DNA from: Ophiosphaerella korrae
Taxonomy: Eukaryota; Ascomycota; Dothideomycetes; Pleosporales; Phaeosphaeriaceae
Length of the DNA stretch: 64,000 nt
Assembly: GCA_028456385.1 (NCBI GenBank)
Contig: JALNQF010000008.1
Location: 1 to 64,000 of the forward strand
Reading direction: 5' to 3'
In this document: positions 22,230-33,200 of the stretch, piece by piece
Position numbering within the stretch: position 1 is the first letter of the stretch
Layout: every line of letters begins with the position of its first letter
Position numbers and translations under genes: made by a program
Notes under the pieces: model-generated
Database searches by the model: none
Seen by the model: only the letters and a program-made list of their open reading frames with translations
Told to the model about the DNA's origin: nothing

Positions 22230-23688
22230 TATTGCATCACGAAAAGCTGACACTGAGTATCAGCCTGATTGCCATTTCGAGCCACGAGCATCCAAGAGGT
22301 CTAGGAATATTCACATCAAGAACCGACATCCCCTAGTCGTAGTAACTACTTATTCGAGTCTATAGTTCTGTGGACAGTATGTTTTTCATTACGACAATCA
22401 AGTTTATATCCTTTGGAAAGGTAGTATCCTCCTTAATTTTGCCTCACTTTGAACTCGGATATTCAGCTAGGGCATCTCAAAGACTTGTTTGTCTTTCATT
22501 CACAATCATGTACCTCTTTTTATACTTGCTTTTTGAGAGATGTTACGTTTTAAGAGCCTAGAAGAAGGAGAATCCCTGATCACCACCTCCATGTTTGTGA
22601 CATTCCACCCCTGCTCTTATATTCGCCAATCACATGAATCATGATATACATATTGCTCACAACACTTTCATGGGCACTACGTCTCTGGAATACTTCATCA
22701 AGAGTCTCGAATTTGATGAATCGAATGGCACTACAACCAAGCTTGAGGTCTGTAAGACTTTTGAAGCTCTTGCAGCCGACGAGTTCAAGGCTCTCCAGAT
22801 CCATCGTTCAACGAAGGTTGATCATAGCTCCTATACCTCGAGTGGTCAACGCAAACTTAAGTTCGGAATTACCTCGCTGCACACTTTTTTGTGCAACATT
22901 CACTTTGTCGACGACGAAATTGCGTCTGTGGTAGATGTTATCTCAGACTCAGCAGCTTTCCTGAATGCTCGCATAACTCCTTCTGCAAAATTAACCCTCG
23001 CACTTTAACTAGAATCTAGATCACAGGTTTCTACACCGGTTTAGGTGTATATCTTCTTAATGAGGCTGAAAAACTGAAATCATGAAAACGCTGAGTGAAT
23101 TTCATAGAGTTCTACCTCAGAACAAGGATCTGATAGATCTCATTTGTCTAGTGCCTACATGAGATCAGACACCTGGCGATTGTCCTCGGAAATGACTGGG
23201 CTATTTCAAAAATCATCATCGATCTTCAAAAGTACGAGGACAGTACGTAGCAATCAAGCAAAAACCTAGATTTTGCCTGCGGCGTTTGTGGCTTTCAGCA
23301 TGGGGTCGAGGTGTTGATTTTACACTCGCTGTTTGACATCCGCAATAGCTAGTCATCAAATTATTGTTGACCTGGAATTTGTTCATTTCCCATTGTACGT
23401 AAAGCATTTCCGTAATTCTAGCCCTATAGTTCTTGCCAGTGTTGTAACTTTGAAGCTGACCTCGGCACGTAATGCTTCGCGGTGATGAAGCGTTGCTTCT
23501 CATTCTAAAGCCTGGCTAAATCACAGCAAATTTCGAATCCTCAGATGTGTTGAGTAATGGGTATCATTATCCGGGGATACTCTGAGCAGCCAACTATAAT
23601 AGTAAACGTGATACAAACTAACGCTTTCTCAGGGTTTGCGCAATATCACCAGTCGCAGGTTGCAGAGAGTTCGGCTTCCCAAGCCACA
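22230..23688. other. AT-rich gene-poor stretch
   Basis: The only sizeable frame is 22634-23008 on the plus strand (124 aa). It has no recognised domain or motif and may be chance. No RNA gene or repeat was seen. Confidence 0.4.
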
Positions 23689-24073
23689 TCAAATACCATA
23701 TTCAATTGTAAGGTGCAATTCCTCTTTTTCTAGGCCACTGTCTATCCAGATTTTGATCGCTACCGCAAAGACCTATAAAACTTATCATGAGCACTTAATA
23801 GGGTCACAAAAATAGCACAGATAAACTTACAATGCCAAGTACTAACCAGCCTACGAGAACTAGCCATGCATATTGGCGGAAATTCACGTAAGCACAGATT
23901 GCGAGGCTTAGATATCCCAGAAAAGCAAGTGCAATGATTGTGCGCCAGAGCATTCCACGTCGAGGGGCAAGATTCTGAGCGTGATTCGACTTTCGCACAA
24001 GATTTTCTAACATCTCTATGGTATCAAGACCGAAAGGTGAGTTAAAGTAGCCAGACGTTCTGCTGTTTTGCAT
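23689..24073 (-). CDS. small putative membrane protein, 108 aa
   Basis: Exon 1 is 24073-23831, followed by a 58-nt intron (23773-23830) with a strong GTAAGT donor and TATAG acceptor, then exon 2 at 23772-23689. The junction is in phase and restores LGI-VFAVAIKIWIDSGLEKEE. The protein is basic at the N-terminus. It then has hydrophobic segments around WRTIIALAFLGYLSLAICAYV and WLVLVGWLVLGIVFAVAI, and ends in a short acidic tail. I recognise no family. A consensus intron that exactly restores a hydrophobic reading frame is the main reason to believe it is real. It sits alone in AT-rich accessory DNA. Confidence 0.45.
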
Positions 24074-25036
24074 TTGCTGTGTGGAGCTGGCGGTTGGGGA
24101 AAATGATCTTGGTGTGCTAGTCTCACGTAGAGGTTGATTAAAATTGATTGTTTTTCATGATTGTCACCGCGCGAAAGTAAGATATTTGTGCCGTTCGGAC
24201 CCCGCTAATACCTCCATTTTTTGGTGCGCCGTGATATAGTCAGAAGGCCGAACATGGTACCGCATCTTTAGCTAGCCAGGCCATCAATCATAGAATACTT
24301 CATAGGGCACTGACCTCAAAATATAAATGTTGTGTTGGTGCAGTAGATGTGCAAAAGCGACGGGAGGTCCACACTACTCACATAATGGGGCGAATGTCAG
24401 TTAAATATCTATGCTCCGAAAATGTTCAACGCTTGTGAACATAAACAAATATCAAGCATCAAATCGTTTCACAAATTTTTAATGCTATGTGTAATTACGG
24501 TAGCACTGATGTATCTGAGACTCGATTTGAACCTCATCTCGTGGTATGATAACGATTTACATTTAAAAGATTTTCGGAAAAGCTGTTACAAACCACTATT
24601 CACGTATGTTTGTATTCAAGTATCGTCAGGTAGTCTATGAAGGGGTTCGGTAACTATGCATCCCTTAGAACAGGCAACCGAATACGTTTCTGACATGGCC
24701 AAGTACGCTGTGCCATAACTATACTTGTTAGCCAGCATATCTTCTCATACTTTTCTTGTACTATTGTTCAGTCTGATGAATAACATATATCAAAGGAACG
24801 CAGCTTTGTTCATGGCCGCGATTGAGATACAAAAGTCACTTTTATAGCGAAACTTTTGGGAATAAAGTGTGGTTCACGGGACTAAGGAATTTGGCTGATG
24901 TTTTAGACATTGATGCCGTTGCCGATTCTCACCTGAATACGGCTCCAATATTTTTTCCCGTTCTATCCAGCGCTTGGACTTGGAAGACTGTAAGTAGAAT
25001 ACCAACTTAAAAAATATTGACCCGACTCATCGCCTC
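24074..25036. other. AT-rich gene-poor stretch
   Basis: No supported gene. Short frames at 24422-24640 and 24822-25010 lack domains. Confidence 0.45.
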
Positions 25037-26863
25037 CTAAACCTTCTGTTCAACCCTTTGAGTATGGGTGTCAACACCCGCATGCTCCATCTCGACGGTC
25101 GCGGCCTTTTCACCAGCATTGTCCAACACCTCCGAGATACCGCCGGTTCCCTTCGTAAGGCCAGCGCCTTTACGGCCAATGAGGTACCATGGAAGGTTGA
25201 AGATCTCATCAATCGATTCCAAACTCTTTCCAGCGGTCTCGGGTAGGAAGAACCATACCCATGCAAAGCCGAGCGCAGTTACGCAGCTGAAAAGCATCAT
25301 AGTTCCACCTGTCGTCATAGCAAGGAACATGAGTGGTACGGCCTAGAGAATGTAAGGATATTGTACGAGTTTACAGTAGTGTGATGACTTACCTTAGAGT
25401 TACCATACTGGTTGACGAAATGGAAAGTCATGGCAACAGAGCCACCCAGAGCACGGAGTCTCAGTGGATAGATCTCGGAGTTGATCAGATACTGAATGCT
25501 GTTCCAGCCAAGCGCCCAACCGAAGCCGCTGAAGTAGATCATGACAATGGCGCCCATCGCAGCATGTTTATGGCTCGCACTTTGTACACCCCCTGCGTTT
25601 CCAGCATTCTTATCGGTGAGCAAGAATATAGCTATGTAGAACATGGAAACAAATTGTACGATGATTCCAGAAAATAGGGATCGCTTGCGACCGAGGTAGT
25701 CAATCAAGAACAAGGCACAAGTCATGCTAGACACGAATCTATAATCATGTCAGTCAAGCCGCAGGGAATTGTGCACAAAGGTTTAGACTCACTTGACAGT
25801 ACCCAAAATTGCAGTAGCAAGCAGCTTCTCATTCTGGCCCTTCACGCCCATTGCCGCAAACCAAGTTGTGGCATAAATTGTGACTGAAGACGCCCCGCTC
25901 CATTGAGATAAAACTTGTGATAGAATGCTGAGTTGGAGACGGTAAAGGTTGGCTTTGCTTGTCAAGAGTTCGCGAATTGGTCCTAGCCAGGTTGTGCCCA
26001 TAGTCGCCTCACGCTCCCGGTTGAGCTGATCGTTGATGTCGACAATTTCAGCGGTGACATAGGAATGAGTAGGGGGCAATTGGCGTAAGGTAGACAGGTT
26101 TGCGAGTGCCTCTTCATGACGGCCGACCTTTATAAGCCAGCGGGGGCTCTCCTTAGCAAACAAGGAAAGGGAAAAGATGACACCAGCGAACATTAAATGC
26201 ATGCTGTTTGGCACAAGCCACTGTGCATCCGTTTTCGGAGAAATGTGTAAGCTGGATCCCCATGTTGCAAAGTATGCCAGCATGATTCCACTATAATAGG
26301 CTAATATCAGAAACTTTATCACACTCAGAATGAAGGGATGATACTCACAGGTAGACAGATCCAGAGAATGCACAAACACAGAGGCCACGAATGGCCCTAG
26401 GCGCAGTCTCCGCGAGGTATGTGGGGGCGACGACAGTAGTTTGTCCAATACCAATACCTGCAATGAAACGGCCGGCATAGATCATGCCGACGTTACCATT
26501 CGCCGAAGCTGCGAGAAAGATTCCGATACCAGCGGCCCACACGAGGCACAGCTGACGTGTAGCCCAAATACGGCCGATTTTATCGGTTAGGTAGAAAGCA
26601 ATCATGGACCCCAGGATTGAGCCCATCTGAACCATCGATGTGATATTTGACAAAAGCTCAGCCTTGTCGTGTTTTGACTTGTTCGGATCCTCAAGACCGA
26701 ACTTCTTCTTGAAAGGGTGCAATTCAGCTGTCGTACCGATCAGGCCCTCATCGATACCACGCGCAGCGCCCATGATGCCGAACACAAAGACTCCATACCA
26801 TAGCCTCCAGTTCAGCGACTCCTTCGGGGTGTCCTTCAAGTTCTCACGCCATGGGTTCCACAT
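25037..26863 (-). CDS. MFS sugar-porter family transporter
   Basis: Four exons: 26863-26349, 26290-25793, 25738-25393 and 25342-25037, with introns of 58, 54 and 50 nt, all in phase. The product is about 554 aa with 12 expected TM helices. Sugar-porter signatures are ARGIDEGLIGT in TM1, DKIGRIWATRQ in loop 2-3, AGRFIAGIGIGQ, KESPRWLIKVGR after TM6, DYLGRKRSL in loop 8-9 and PETAGKSLESIDEIF after TM12. The family moves hexoses, quinate or sugar acids by proton symport in the plasma membrane; the substrate cannot be read from sequence. The next gene upstream on the same strand is a broken Ldh2-type dehydrogenase, so the pair may once have served one catabolic pathway. The transporter itself is intact. 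Confidence 0.88.
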
Positions 26864-27564
26864 GATGACAGTGTGTTGACAGGACCGATCTCAGAGACGG
26901 AAAAAGAGAGATGCGGTATTGATGACAGCCGTAAAACGGTGCCTAAAGGACGACAAGGGAACATACTTTATAACTTTGGGGACCCCATGTGTGGGGTGTG
27001 CCATGCGGAGATGCTGAATGCGGAGTGATCACGCACCCTGCACACCCCCCCGACCAGTTGACGATTTAGTTTGAACTCACTTCAGGCTACGGAGCTACAA
27101 TATGCGCACGTCCGCTACGACTACGAGATACCCTAAGCTAGGTGACTGGAGACATAGTGGGTCATTACCGTTTTCACCCGGCCTAAGCACTAGACAAAGA
27201 CTATTCCGATACTGACAGCCCGGAAGATGACCGATTTTACAGGCGGAAGTTGACCGAGTTTGCCCCAGGATAATGCTGTACGACCTCGGATGGCGCCAAC
27301 AGCAGCAATGTTACATGCCCAGAAAGCCATGGCGGGTGCTCAACAGGCTTAGGCGGCCAAAGCTTCCTTGGCCGTGCATAGTTATTGTGGAGCTTAGTAT
27401 CGGACACACATGGCGAATCAAAAGCCGCTGAAGATCCGCCCCGACCTGTCAAGCACGATGGATCGCTCAAATTAGTGTTGCCGCCCGGTTTTGGAGCGTT
27501 TTTGATTGGCGGACACCTTTTCGAGAAGCTCAAGGCAAGTGTTCTTGCTCCCTCGTCCCGAGGT
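26864..27564. other. intergenic, no gene seen
   Basis: The 5' region of the MFS gene plus the 3' flank of the dehydrogenase pseudogene. Frames of 99 and 70 aa overlap on opposite strands near 27240-27590 and show no recognisable domain. Confidence 0.45.
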
Positions 27565-28639
27565 CTAGCCGTTCCTCTGCATGACTGGTGGTAATGTGCT
27601 CCGATTATGAACTGATCTTAGTGTAGGCCTAGAGTCAGCACCTTGCAGCCGCGGCCGACACTGAAGGAATGCGGCTCCAGTACGCTTAGCCTCCTTGTTC
27701 AAGGCTTGCACTTCGGCGTCAACAAGTAGTATTCCGGACTTCAGACGCTCCTCTTTGTTGAGGTCTTCAACCTCGCCAGGGAAAAATATGCGGTCGACAT
27801 CTGCCATCTTGTCAGAACCAACAACGCGTTGGTACAGATAGTCCATCCGCTCTTTGAACTCTTTGATGCTCATGAATAGATCGGGCTTGATAGCGATAAG
27901 GAAATGGCCGACATCCGCTGGCTTTGAGGGGTCGTAAGGATTGGTGACATGCCTGCAAATGCGCTACCAGACAGCACTCCCGAGAAAACATCCATCATAA
28001 TAGCGATAGACGACCCTTTAGGTCCACCCATGGGTTGCATGACGCCTTCGAGCGCCTTTGCCGGGTCGTCGGTTTTTTGCCCATCCTTGTCAAGAGCCCA
28101 GTCCCCGGGAATCTTACTGTCTCTTCGCAAAGCTTTGTATATCTTGCCACGTGCGGCGACAGACGGGGCCATGTCCATAATGAACGGTCGGCCCTTCTCC
28201 CCACCTGGGGCTCCACAAGCGATTGGCGAAACGCCCATGAGCTTTGACCTTCCTCCCCATACAGGAAGGGCTGGAGAAGAATTCGTGAAAATCAAGCTCA
28301 TCATTCTAGCATCAAGAGCTTGCTGAACTACCCAAGCTGACATACCGAAGTAGTTCGAGTGCTTGATAGAGACCATGCAATTTGGGCTACCGCGGGAATT
28401 ATTCGGTGTACAGTGGGTGACGCATCCGCTCGCAGTACGCCTTCACGTATGCGGGCCATATAGGAAGGAATGCGGTTTATTCCGTGCGTATCCACCCCTC
28501 TGAGATCGGCTTCGACAAGACATCTCGCGACGATAACAGCGTTTTCGTTAGGAACTCCATTCCCAATTAGGATCCTCTCAACAAAAGTCCTCACTTCGGG
28601 TGCGCTAACAAGCTGCATGCATTGTTGCTCGTTCAACAT
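27565..28639 (-). pseudogene. broken malate/L-lactate dehydrogenase (Ldh2/YlbC family)
   Basis: Three pieces of one Ldh2-family protein lie in order but in different frames. The first (from ATG 28639) covers MLNEQQCMQLV to PAVAQ and includes the family motif RGVDTHGINRIPSYM. The second (from 28374) resumes at MVSIKHSNYFGMSAW. The usual ~45-residue segment with VDGxxxxG and the Rossmann-type region is missing between them, and the frame shifts at the junction (about 28371-28376). A second break near 27950 looks like a single-base loss: after GVLSGSAFAG the expected HVTNPYDPSK continues only in the next frame. The last piece (SIKEFKERMDYLYQ) runs to about 27620-27565. Family members are NAD(P)-dependent 2-hydroxyacid oxidoreductases. 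With two frameshifts and a deleted active-site segment it cannot be functional. Confidence 0.75.
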
Positions 28640-29190
28640 CTTGGTTGTAGTGTTGTTAAGTCTCCTTAGAAGGTGTCTGTTGTGGAGAGCGTCCCGAAAA
28701 GCCAACACGACATACGTCTGAATTATATAATTGATGTTAGATTTTAATGAGTCAATTCAGCCAGCGAGTTGATTTGTATAAGTAGTGGCACTGTCAGCAC
28801 GGTAAGAAGGCCGATGTTGTTGGCTTCGCTTCTCTAACCAGAAGTGGCAAGAGCAGTGCATAGGCGTCGACTGCGATGGATTGGGAACCCAGATGTCGCC
28901 ACGCGAATGCATACTCAACAACTCGAATTCCTACATAACTATTATGCAATATATCAAAGCTTTATCATGCATTATTTTATTATTATTATTGGTTACTCAA
29001 TGCCCTAGGAGGGATCAGGTCGTCTCTTAGCCCGAACAACATTTTTTCTTTCGTCAAACCGTGGAGCACAATTTAGTATCAAGACATAAATCCGCTGCGG
29101 AAAATTACTTTGGGTCAAAGATAATAATCAAGTCTGGAATTACTGGTATTTGGAGAACTTGAATTTTCAAAAACTCTGCGTTTTCAGTAT
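28640..29190. other. intergenic, AT-rich
   Basis: The upstream remainder of the dehydrogenase pseudogene and AT-rich DNA with a short TTATTATTA run near 28975. No supported gene. Confidence 0.45.
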
Positions 29191-30170
29191 CTAAAAAATC
29201 TCAATGCTTTTAAACCAAGAATGTTCTGATGCCGACAGGGCAGTAGTTCTCTTTGAAGGGCCCAAACAAGCCAACCTTAGGATCAAGTCCTTGAACGTCG
29301 AGTCGACATCCGTCCATTCTTTGAACGGCACATACGGGATGTAATCTTCATTGCGGTTCTCCCAGAACATTCCCAGAACCTGGCAGTTTATCTCTTCATC
29401 ACCGACATGCCTCATAAATTCGTTCAGGCCCTGTCTATCTCCAATGCGTAAGGCCTGGAACTGAAGACGTATAAACGCGGGTAGTGTACATTCACTTTGT
29501 GTAGTTCAAAATCTTCATCAGCACCAGTATGACACGCACAAGAACAGCATAGACGAATTAATTTTTTTCAGTATTGGAAAGCCTCTACGTAGTTTGAACA
29601 CTTATCACTAGACCAAATGTGTATAAATCGATAGGTTTATTGAGTTCTCACTTGAAATGACCTTCAGGACTACGCCGACCATTATTACCTGTTAGCATTC
29701 CTTCAATACATCTAGGCTAGGGAGATAGGAGATCTACACTCGTTCGATTACGATATCTTGATCAACATGGTGGTAATCAACCACAATATTGTCAGGGTTG
29801 ACAGCTAGGCCAGATTAAACATTGGCGATGACACGATTAGACGGCCAGATATTATAGAGCATACTTAAATAAGCGACATCACAGTCGTGAAATTCAGCAA
29901 TACCCGGTAAAATAGTCTTGGGAATTCGCTTTCGGGCTAGAATTGGGATCAATTTCCTAATCAAACTACTCATAGAGTCATTTGCGAGGTACATATACAC
30001 AAATATACCTTGTTCTGGGGTGGCTGACGAAGCCTAGATCGTATATCTTGACTGACGGCCGAGAATATATTCCGAGGAATGGTTTCCAGCACATATTCAG
30101 CGTTCCCAGATCTGAAGAAATGCTCGTCATATTGTAAAGCATACGCCCAGAAAGGGTGTACCAATGACGC
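29191..30170 (-). pseudogene. decayed protein-kinase-like gene
   Basis: Pieces of one kinase-like protein lie in order on the minus strand. They are HPFWAYALQYDEHFFRSG and ETIPRNIFSAVSQDIRSRL (from 30164), then after a frameshift YLANDSMSSLIRKLIPILARK. Next comes a segment readable as PDNIVVDYHHVDQDIVIERV. A TAG (29734-29736) follows where Gln would be expected. Then SPEGHFK is followed by TGA and ELNKPIDLYTFGLV. The end (29415-29191) reads DLILRLACLGPSKRTTALSASEHSWF, the usual last helix of a kinase domain (LxLDPxKRxTAxxALxHxWF). PDNIVVDY matches the catalytic-loop end and SPEGHF the APE-like motif. Several frameshifts and stops make it non-functional. Confidence 0.6.
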
Positions 30171-30510
30171 TAACCAGATTTGACACAGGTCTGGCCTCTT
30201 GAATTAACCTCTTGAAGGTATGACGGCGTTCAATACCGCCGGCTAGGTTAAGGTAAGTTGACGCGGTCATGTTGATACTCGTTGGGAACAGAGGATGGCC
30301 ATTGCGGGTGTCGCTTTCCGACTTGACTTGTGCAAACGATTTTCATTCCTTGCCCCGCTACCCCACTATTACACTATTAGATATACAGAAACTTCCCCCG
30401 ATTGTATAAGGCATCTCTGAGATCTTTCTAGATGGTTGATACATCAAGCTCTATATGATACTTCCTATATTTATCAAGACTTTTCCAATTTTATCATCAA
30501 AGCACATTTT
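30171..30510. other. intergenic, no gene seen
   Basis: Between the kinase-like pseudogene and the tRNA-like sequence. No feature was recognised. Confidence 0.4.
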
Positions 30511-30600
30511 GGAGTCTTGGCGCAATGGTAGCGCGTTGGTTTTCGGTTCTGTGCCTGTTCACCAAAGGTTGTGGGTTCGAGTAAGTTCAATCCCACTCAT
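30511..30600 (+). pseudogene. defective tRNA-Arg(TCG)-like sequence
   Basis: It begins like a genuine tRNA: GGAGTCT, then box A (TGGCGCAATGG), the D arm, and an anticodon stem TTGGT/ACCAA. The loop reads TTTCGG followed by a ~13-nt insert and C, which would give anticodon TCG with an intron. The T stem starts GTGGGTTCGAGT, but an extra ~9 nt (AAGTTCAAT) precedes the closing CCCAC. The 3' acceptor strand that should pair with GGAGTCT is absent. It is probably a tRNA pseudogene or a tRNA-derived retro-insertion head. Confidence 0.6.
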
Positions 30601-30866
30601 CTTAGATGTCGTCATTAACGATATAACAGGCCCCATGGACTTCGAAGAAGGCTTCTTTCTCTTTTTTGGTGTTTTTTTGGATGCTTTTCCATGCTGTATT
30701 GTGTCGGAGTGAACTTATTTTTGCCTTTGTAGATTATTAAGAACGTTGATATTACGCCAGGAATTTACAGCTTACGGTTTACCGATTTGGTGCATATCGT
30801 TGTGTGATGCAACTTTTTATGCTATATTCCCCCAATGACCATCTTGGTTGACGTATGAATATTTGC

Positions 30867-31598
30867 TCAGTCTAGGCTTTGCGCAAGGGCAATTGCAGAG
30901 AACCTCAAGTCTCCACTATTCTCTGATTCGATCCTCATCAACCTACCCAAGCCCTTTTCCAAAGCCGAGGGACTCAGCACGTCCTCGTTATCACCCAGCA
31001 CGCCCCGATCTAACGGACCTTTCCGATCCCCTTCCAGTTCCCACAAATGGCCATCCTCTGCCTTGACAAACGCCACAAAATGCTGACCAGAATGATCTTC
31101 AGACACGGACGTAGGTGCAAGCGTATCTCCCAGCTTTACAGCATCCGCATGCGCCTTTTCAAACTCGACCGAGTCTTCCAGAACCTTGGCCCGTTCCCAC
31201 ATGCCCTTTGGCAGCGCATCGGTCCGAATCTGGTCTAGAACCGAACCCTTTTGTATGTGTGCTGCGGCGCCGCTATTCAGTAGGCTATGTACGAGACCAA
31301 TGCTGCCGCACGCATTGCCTATGGTTTGCGTGAACCATATGACTGGCTCGGTGTCGCCCTTGCCTGTGTATTCGGCCTTGTCTTTGTCTTCTGCTTCGCG
31401 TGCAGCGTGCCATGTTGGCGTCAGTGGGATGATGACGAGGAGTGCGTAGACGGGACGTGGGATGAAGGATAGTAAGTCGGGGTCAGTGAGCGAGTAGATG
31501 TCGTAGAATGAGAGTTTGTCGTCTAGCCCTAGTGCTCGGGCGAGGTGGTTCATTACCTCTGGGTTGTTCTCGAGGATTGCGAAGAGTTTCTTTGCCAT
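30867..31598 (-). CDS. ubiquitin C-terminal hydrolase, UCH (peptidase C12) family
   Basis: A single-exon gene for 243 aa, the usual length of a minimal UCH domain (yeast Yuh1, human UCHL3). Catalytic residues are visible: Gln91 (oxyanion) and nucleophile Cys97 in TQTIGNACGSIGLVH, His173 in SGQHFVAF and Asp191 in ELEGDRKGP. The region between about 150 and 170 would be the active-site crossover loop. The enzyme removes small adducts from the C-terminus of ubiquitin or Nedd8 in the cytosol. It starts at MAKKLFAILENNPEVMNHL, as in the family. The 30601-30866 flank holds nothing else. Confidence 0.92.
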   Translation of the reverse strand: MAKKLFAILENNPEVMNHLARALGLDDKLSFYDIYSLTDPDLLSFIPRPVYALLVIIPLTPTWHAAREAEDKDKAEYTGKGDTEPVIWFTQTIGNACGSIGLVHSLLNSGAAAHIQKGSVLDQIRTDALPKGMWERAKVLEDSVEFEKAHADAVKLGDTLAPTSVSEDHSGQHFVAFVKAEDGHLWELEGDRKGPLDRGVLGDNEDVLSPSALEKGLGRLMRIESENSGDLRFSAIALAQSLD

Positions 31599-32177
31599 TT
31601 TTTGTGATTACTAGAGAGTTGAGGGATTCTGGGTTGAGTGGTGCAGTGTGACAGCAGCATACTTGCTTTCACCTGATATTACATTTTGGACTTTAGGCAA
31701 CGATATACACACGCAGCAGATATGTCCACTACGCCCTATGAAATAGCGTGCCCAGGTCCGTAATGCAAAGCGGAAAGGTGCACATTTGGAGACCCACAAA
31801 GGGAGCTTCCCCGCACTAGACTATCTTTGGACGTGGGGCATCCATGGCATCAACAGCAGCTTTGGTCTGGGAGGCAGCAGGATGAATGCAGATGCCTTGA
31901 ATAGGTTTCCGTCTCATTTGTGTGCTTTCACCTTAGGCTAGTTAGAATGCAGTCCTTGTTTTGCTGTGGAATACTATTTTGTGGAAGCGGTGATTATGTA
32001 TCGATCTCTTAGCATCGGCTCTCCGCAATATTCAGTTCCTAAGCGGGCCCGGAACTCATATATTACCAGCTTCCGTACAACATATTATTCAATCTTAACT
32101 TCTTTGTTCTCGTCAGAATTCTGGGTTATTCACCGTTGGTCAGCTATTATAGTTAAATCGACTGTTACCCCCTAATC
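31599..32177. other. divergent intergenic region
   Basis: About 580 bp between the divergent UCH and cupin genes; it must carry both promoters. No specific element was recognised. Confidence 0.45.
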
Positions 32178-32752
32178 ATGGACGACGAAGCTCGACAGGC
32201 GCTTGCGGCGATGAAGATGCCGCGGCGTCCCATCAATTTTGTTCCCGCCAAATCTGGCGAGACGCTGAAGCTGGGCAACATTATTTGTAGGATCATGGAG
32301 GATGGGTCGAGGACAGGTGCGACCCTGCCGATAGGGTTGCTCGCGCAACTTCTGACATATGCAAAGACAATCGTATCGGCTCAGCCGAATTTACACTGCC
32401 GCCAAATACGGTAGGGCCTCCAGCGCACTGGCATGAGATGCATGACGAGACCTTCCTCGTGACACAAGGAATGGTGCGGTTCCACGCGCCAGATGGTGCT
32501 TACCACGATGCCCATGTGGGAGACTATGTCACGGTCCCTATTCGCGCGCCGCATACGTTCTCGAATCCAACTGACCAAGAGGCCAAATTCTTCAACACGT
32601 ACACTCCCGCTTTCTACATAGACTACTTCAGGATTTTGGCGGAAATAAGCAAAAGCGACGAGAAGATGAGCAAGGAGAAAAATCTCGAGGTCATGAGTAG
32701 GTTCGCTACGATGCCAGCGAAGGAAATGCTGCAGGAACAGGGGGGGAAGTAG
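32178..32752 (+). CDS. small cupin-domain protein
   Basis: Two exons, 32178-32316 and 32367-32752. The 50-nt intron restores GSRT-DNRIGSAEFTLPP in phase. The product is about 174 aa with one cupin_2 barrel. Motif 1 is PPAHWHEMHDETFLV with the metal ligands His, His and Glu, followed by the usual PDG turn (FHAPDG). Motif 2 contains GDYVTVPIRAPHTFSN with the fourth ligand His. It resembles quercetin-2,3-dioxygenase-like fungal cupins, but this fold also serves isomerases and storage proteins, so the reaction is not assignable. There is no signal peptide. Confidence 0.8.
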
Positions 32753-33200
32753 GCATATTCTTACCTTCATCCGCTTGATAGGTTGATGTTTTCAATGACA
32801 TGGAATCTATCGCGTGAGCTACGACGTGTCAACAGACCAATTCAATGTTCAATGTTCAATGTTCAATGTGAGGGTGAATGCGAGAGGCGTGCCGAGCTAA
32901 GCACGCTCGACGCGTCCCGGGGCTGTAGAGTCGCGAAAGGAAGCCGGGATTGGCGCGTGCATCTTGGCGCTGGCGGTTTCCCAAAGCCGGCGCAACAGCG
33001 AAACATTGTGTTCGTCTGCATCCTTTCACAGCCAGACTGGCCTGCACAAAGATCGCCTCACTATGCCGGAGCGCTGATCACCTCCGCTCCGCTTTCTCCC
33101 GCTGTAGACGCTCAAACTGCGCCTGCCTCGACGGTACCTCGCCGCAGTACCTCGGATCCCGCGCAACAGCCCAGCACCATCCCTCCCCCGACCAGGCATC
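32753..33200. other. intergenic, PAP1 5' region
   Basis: The 3' flank of the cupin gene, including a short TTCAATG triple repeat near 32850, followed by a CT/GC-rich leader of the poly(A) polymerase gene. No other gene. Confidence 0.45.

Noticed and set aside
22634..23008. 124-aa plus-strand frame in AT-rich DNA
   Set aside because: Uninterrupted but without any motif, signal peptide or splice evidence; left as unsupported rather than called a gene.
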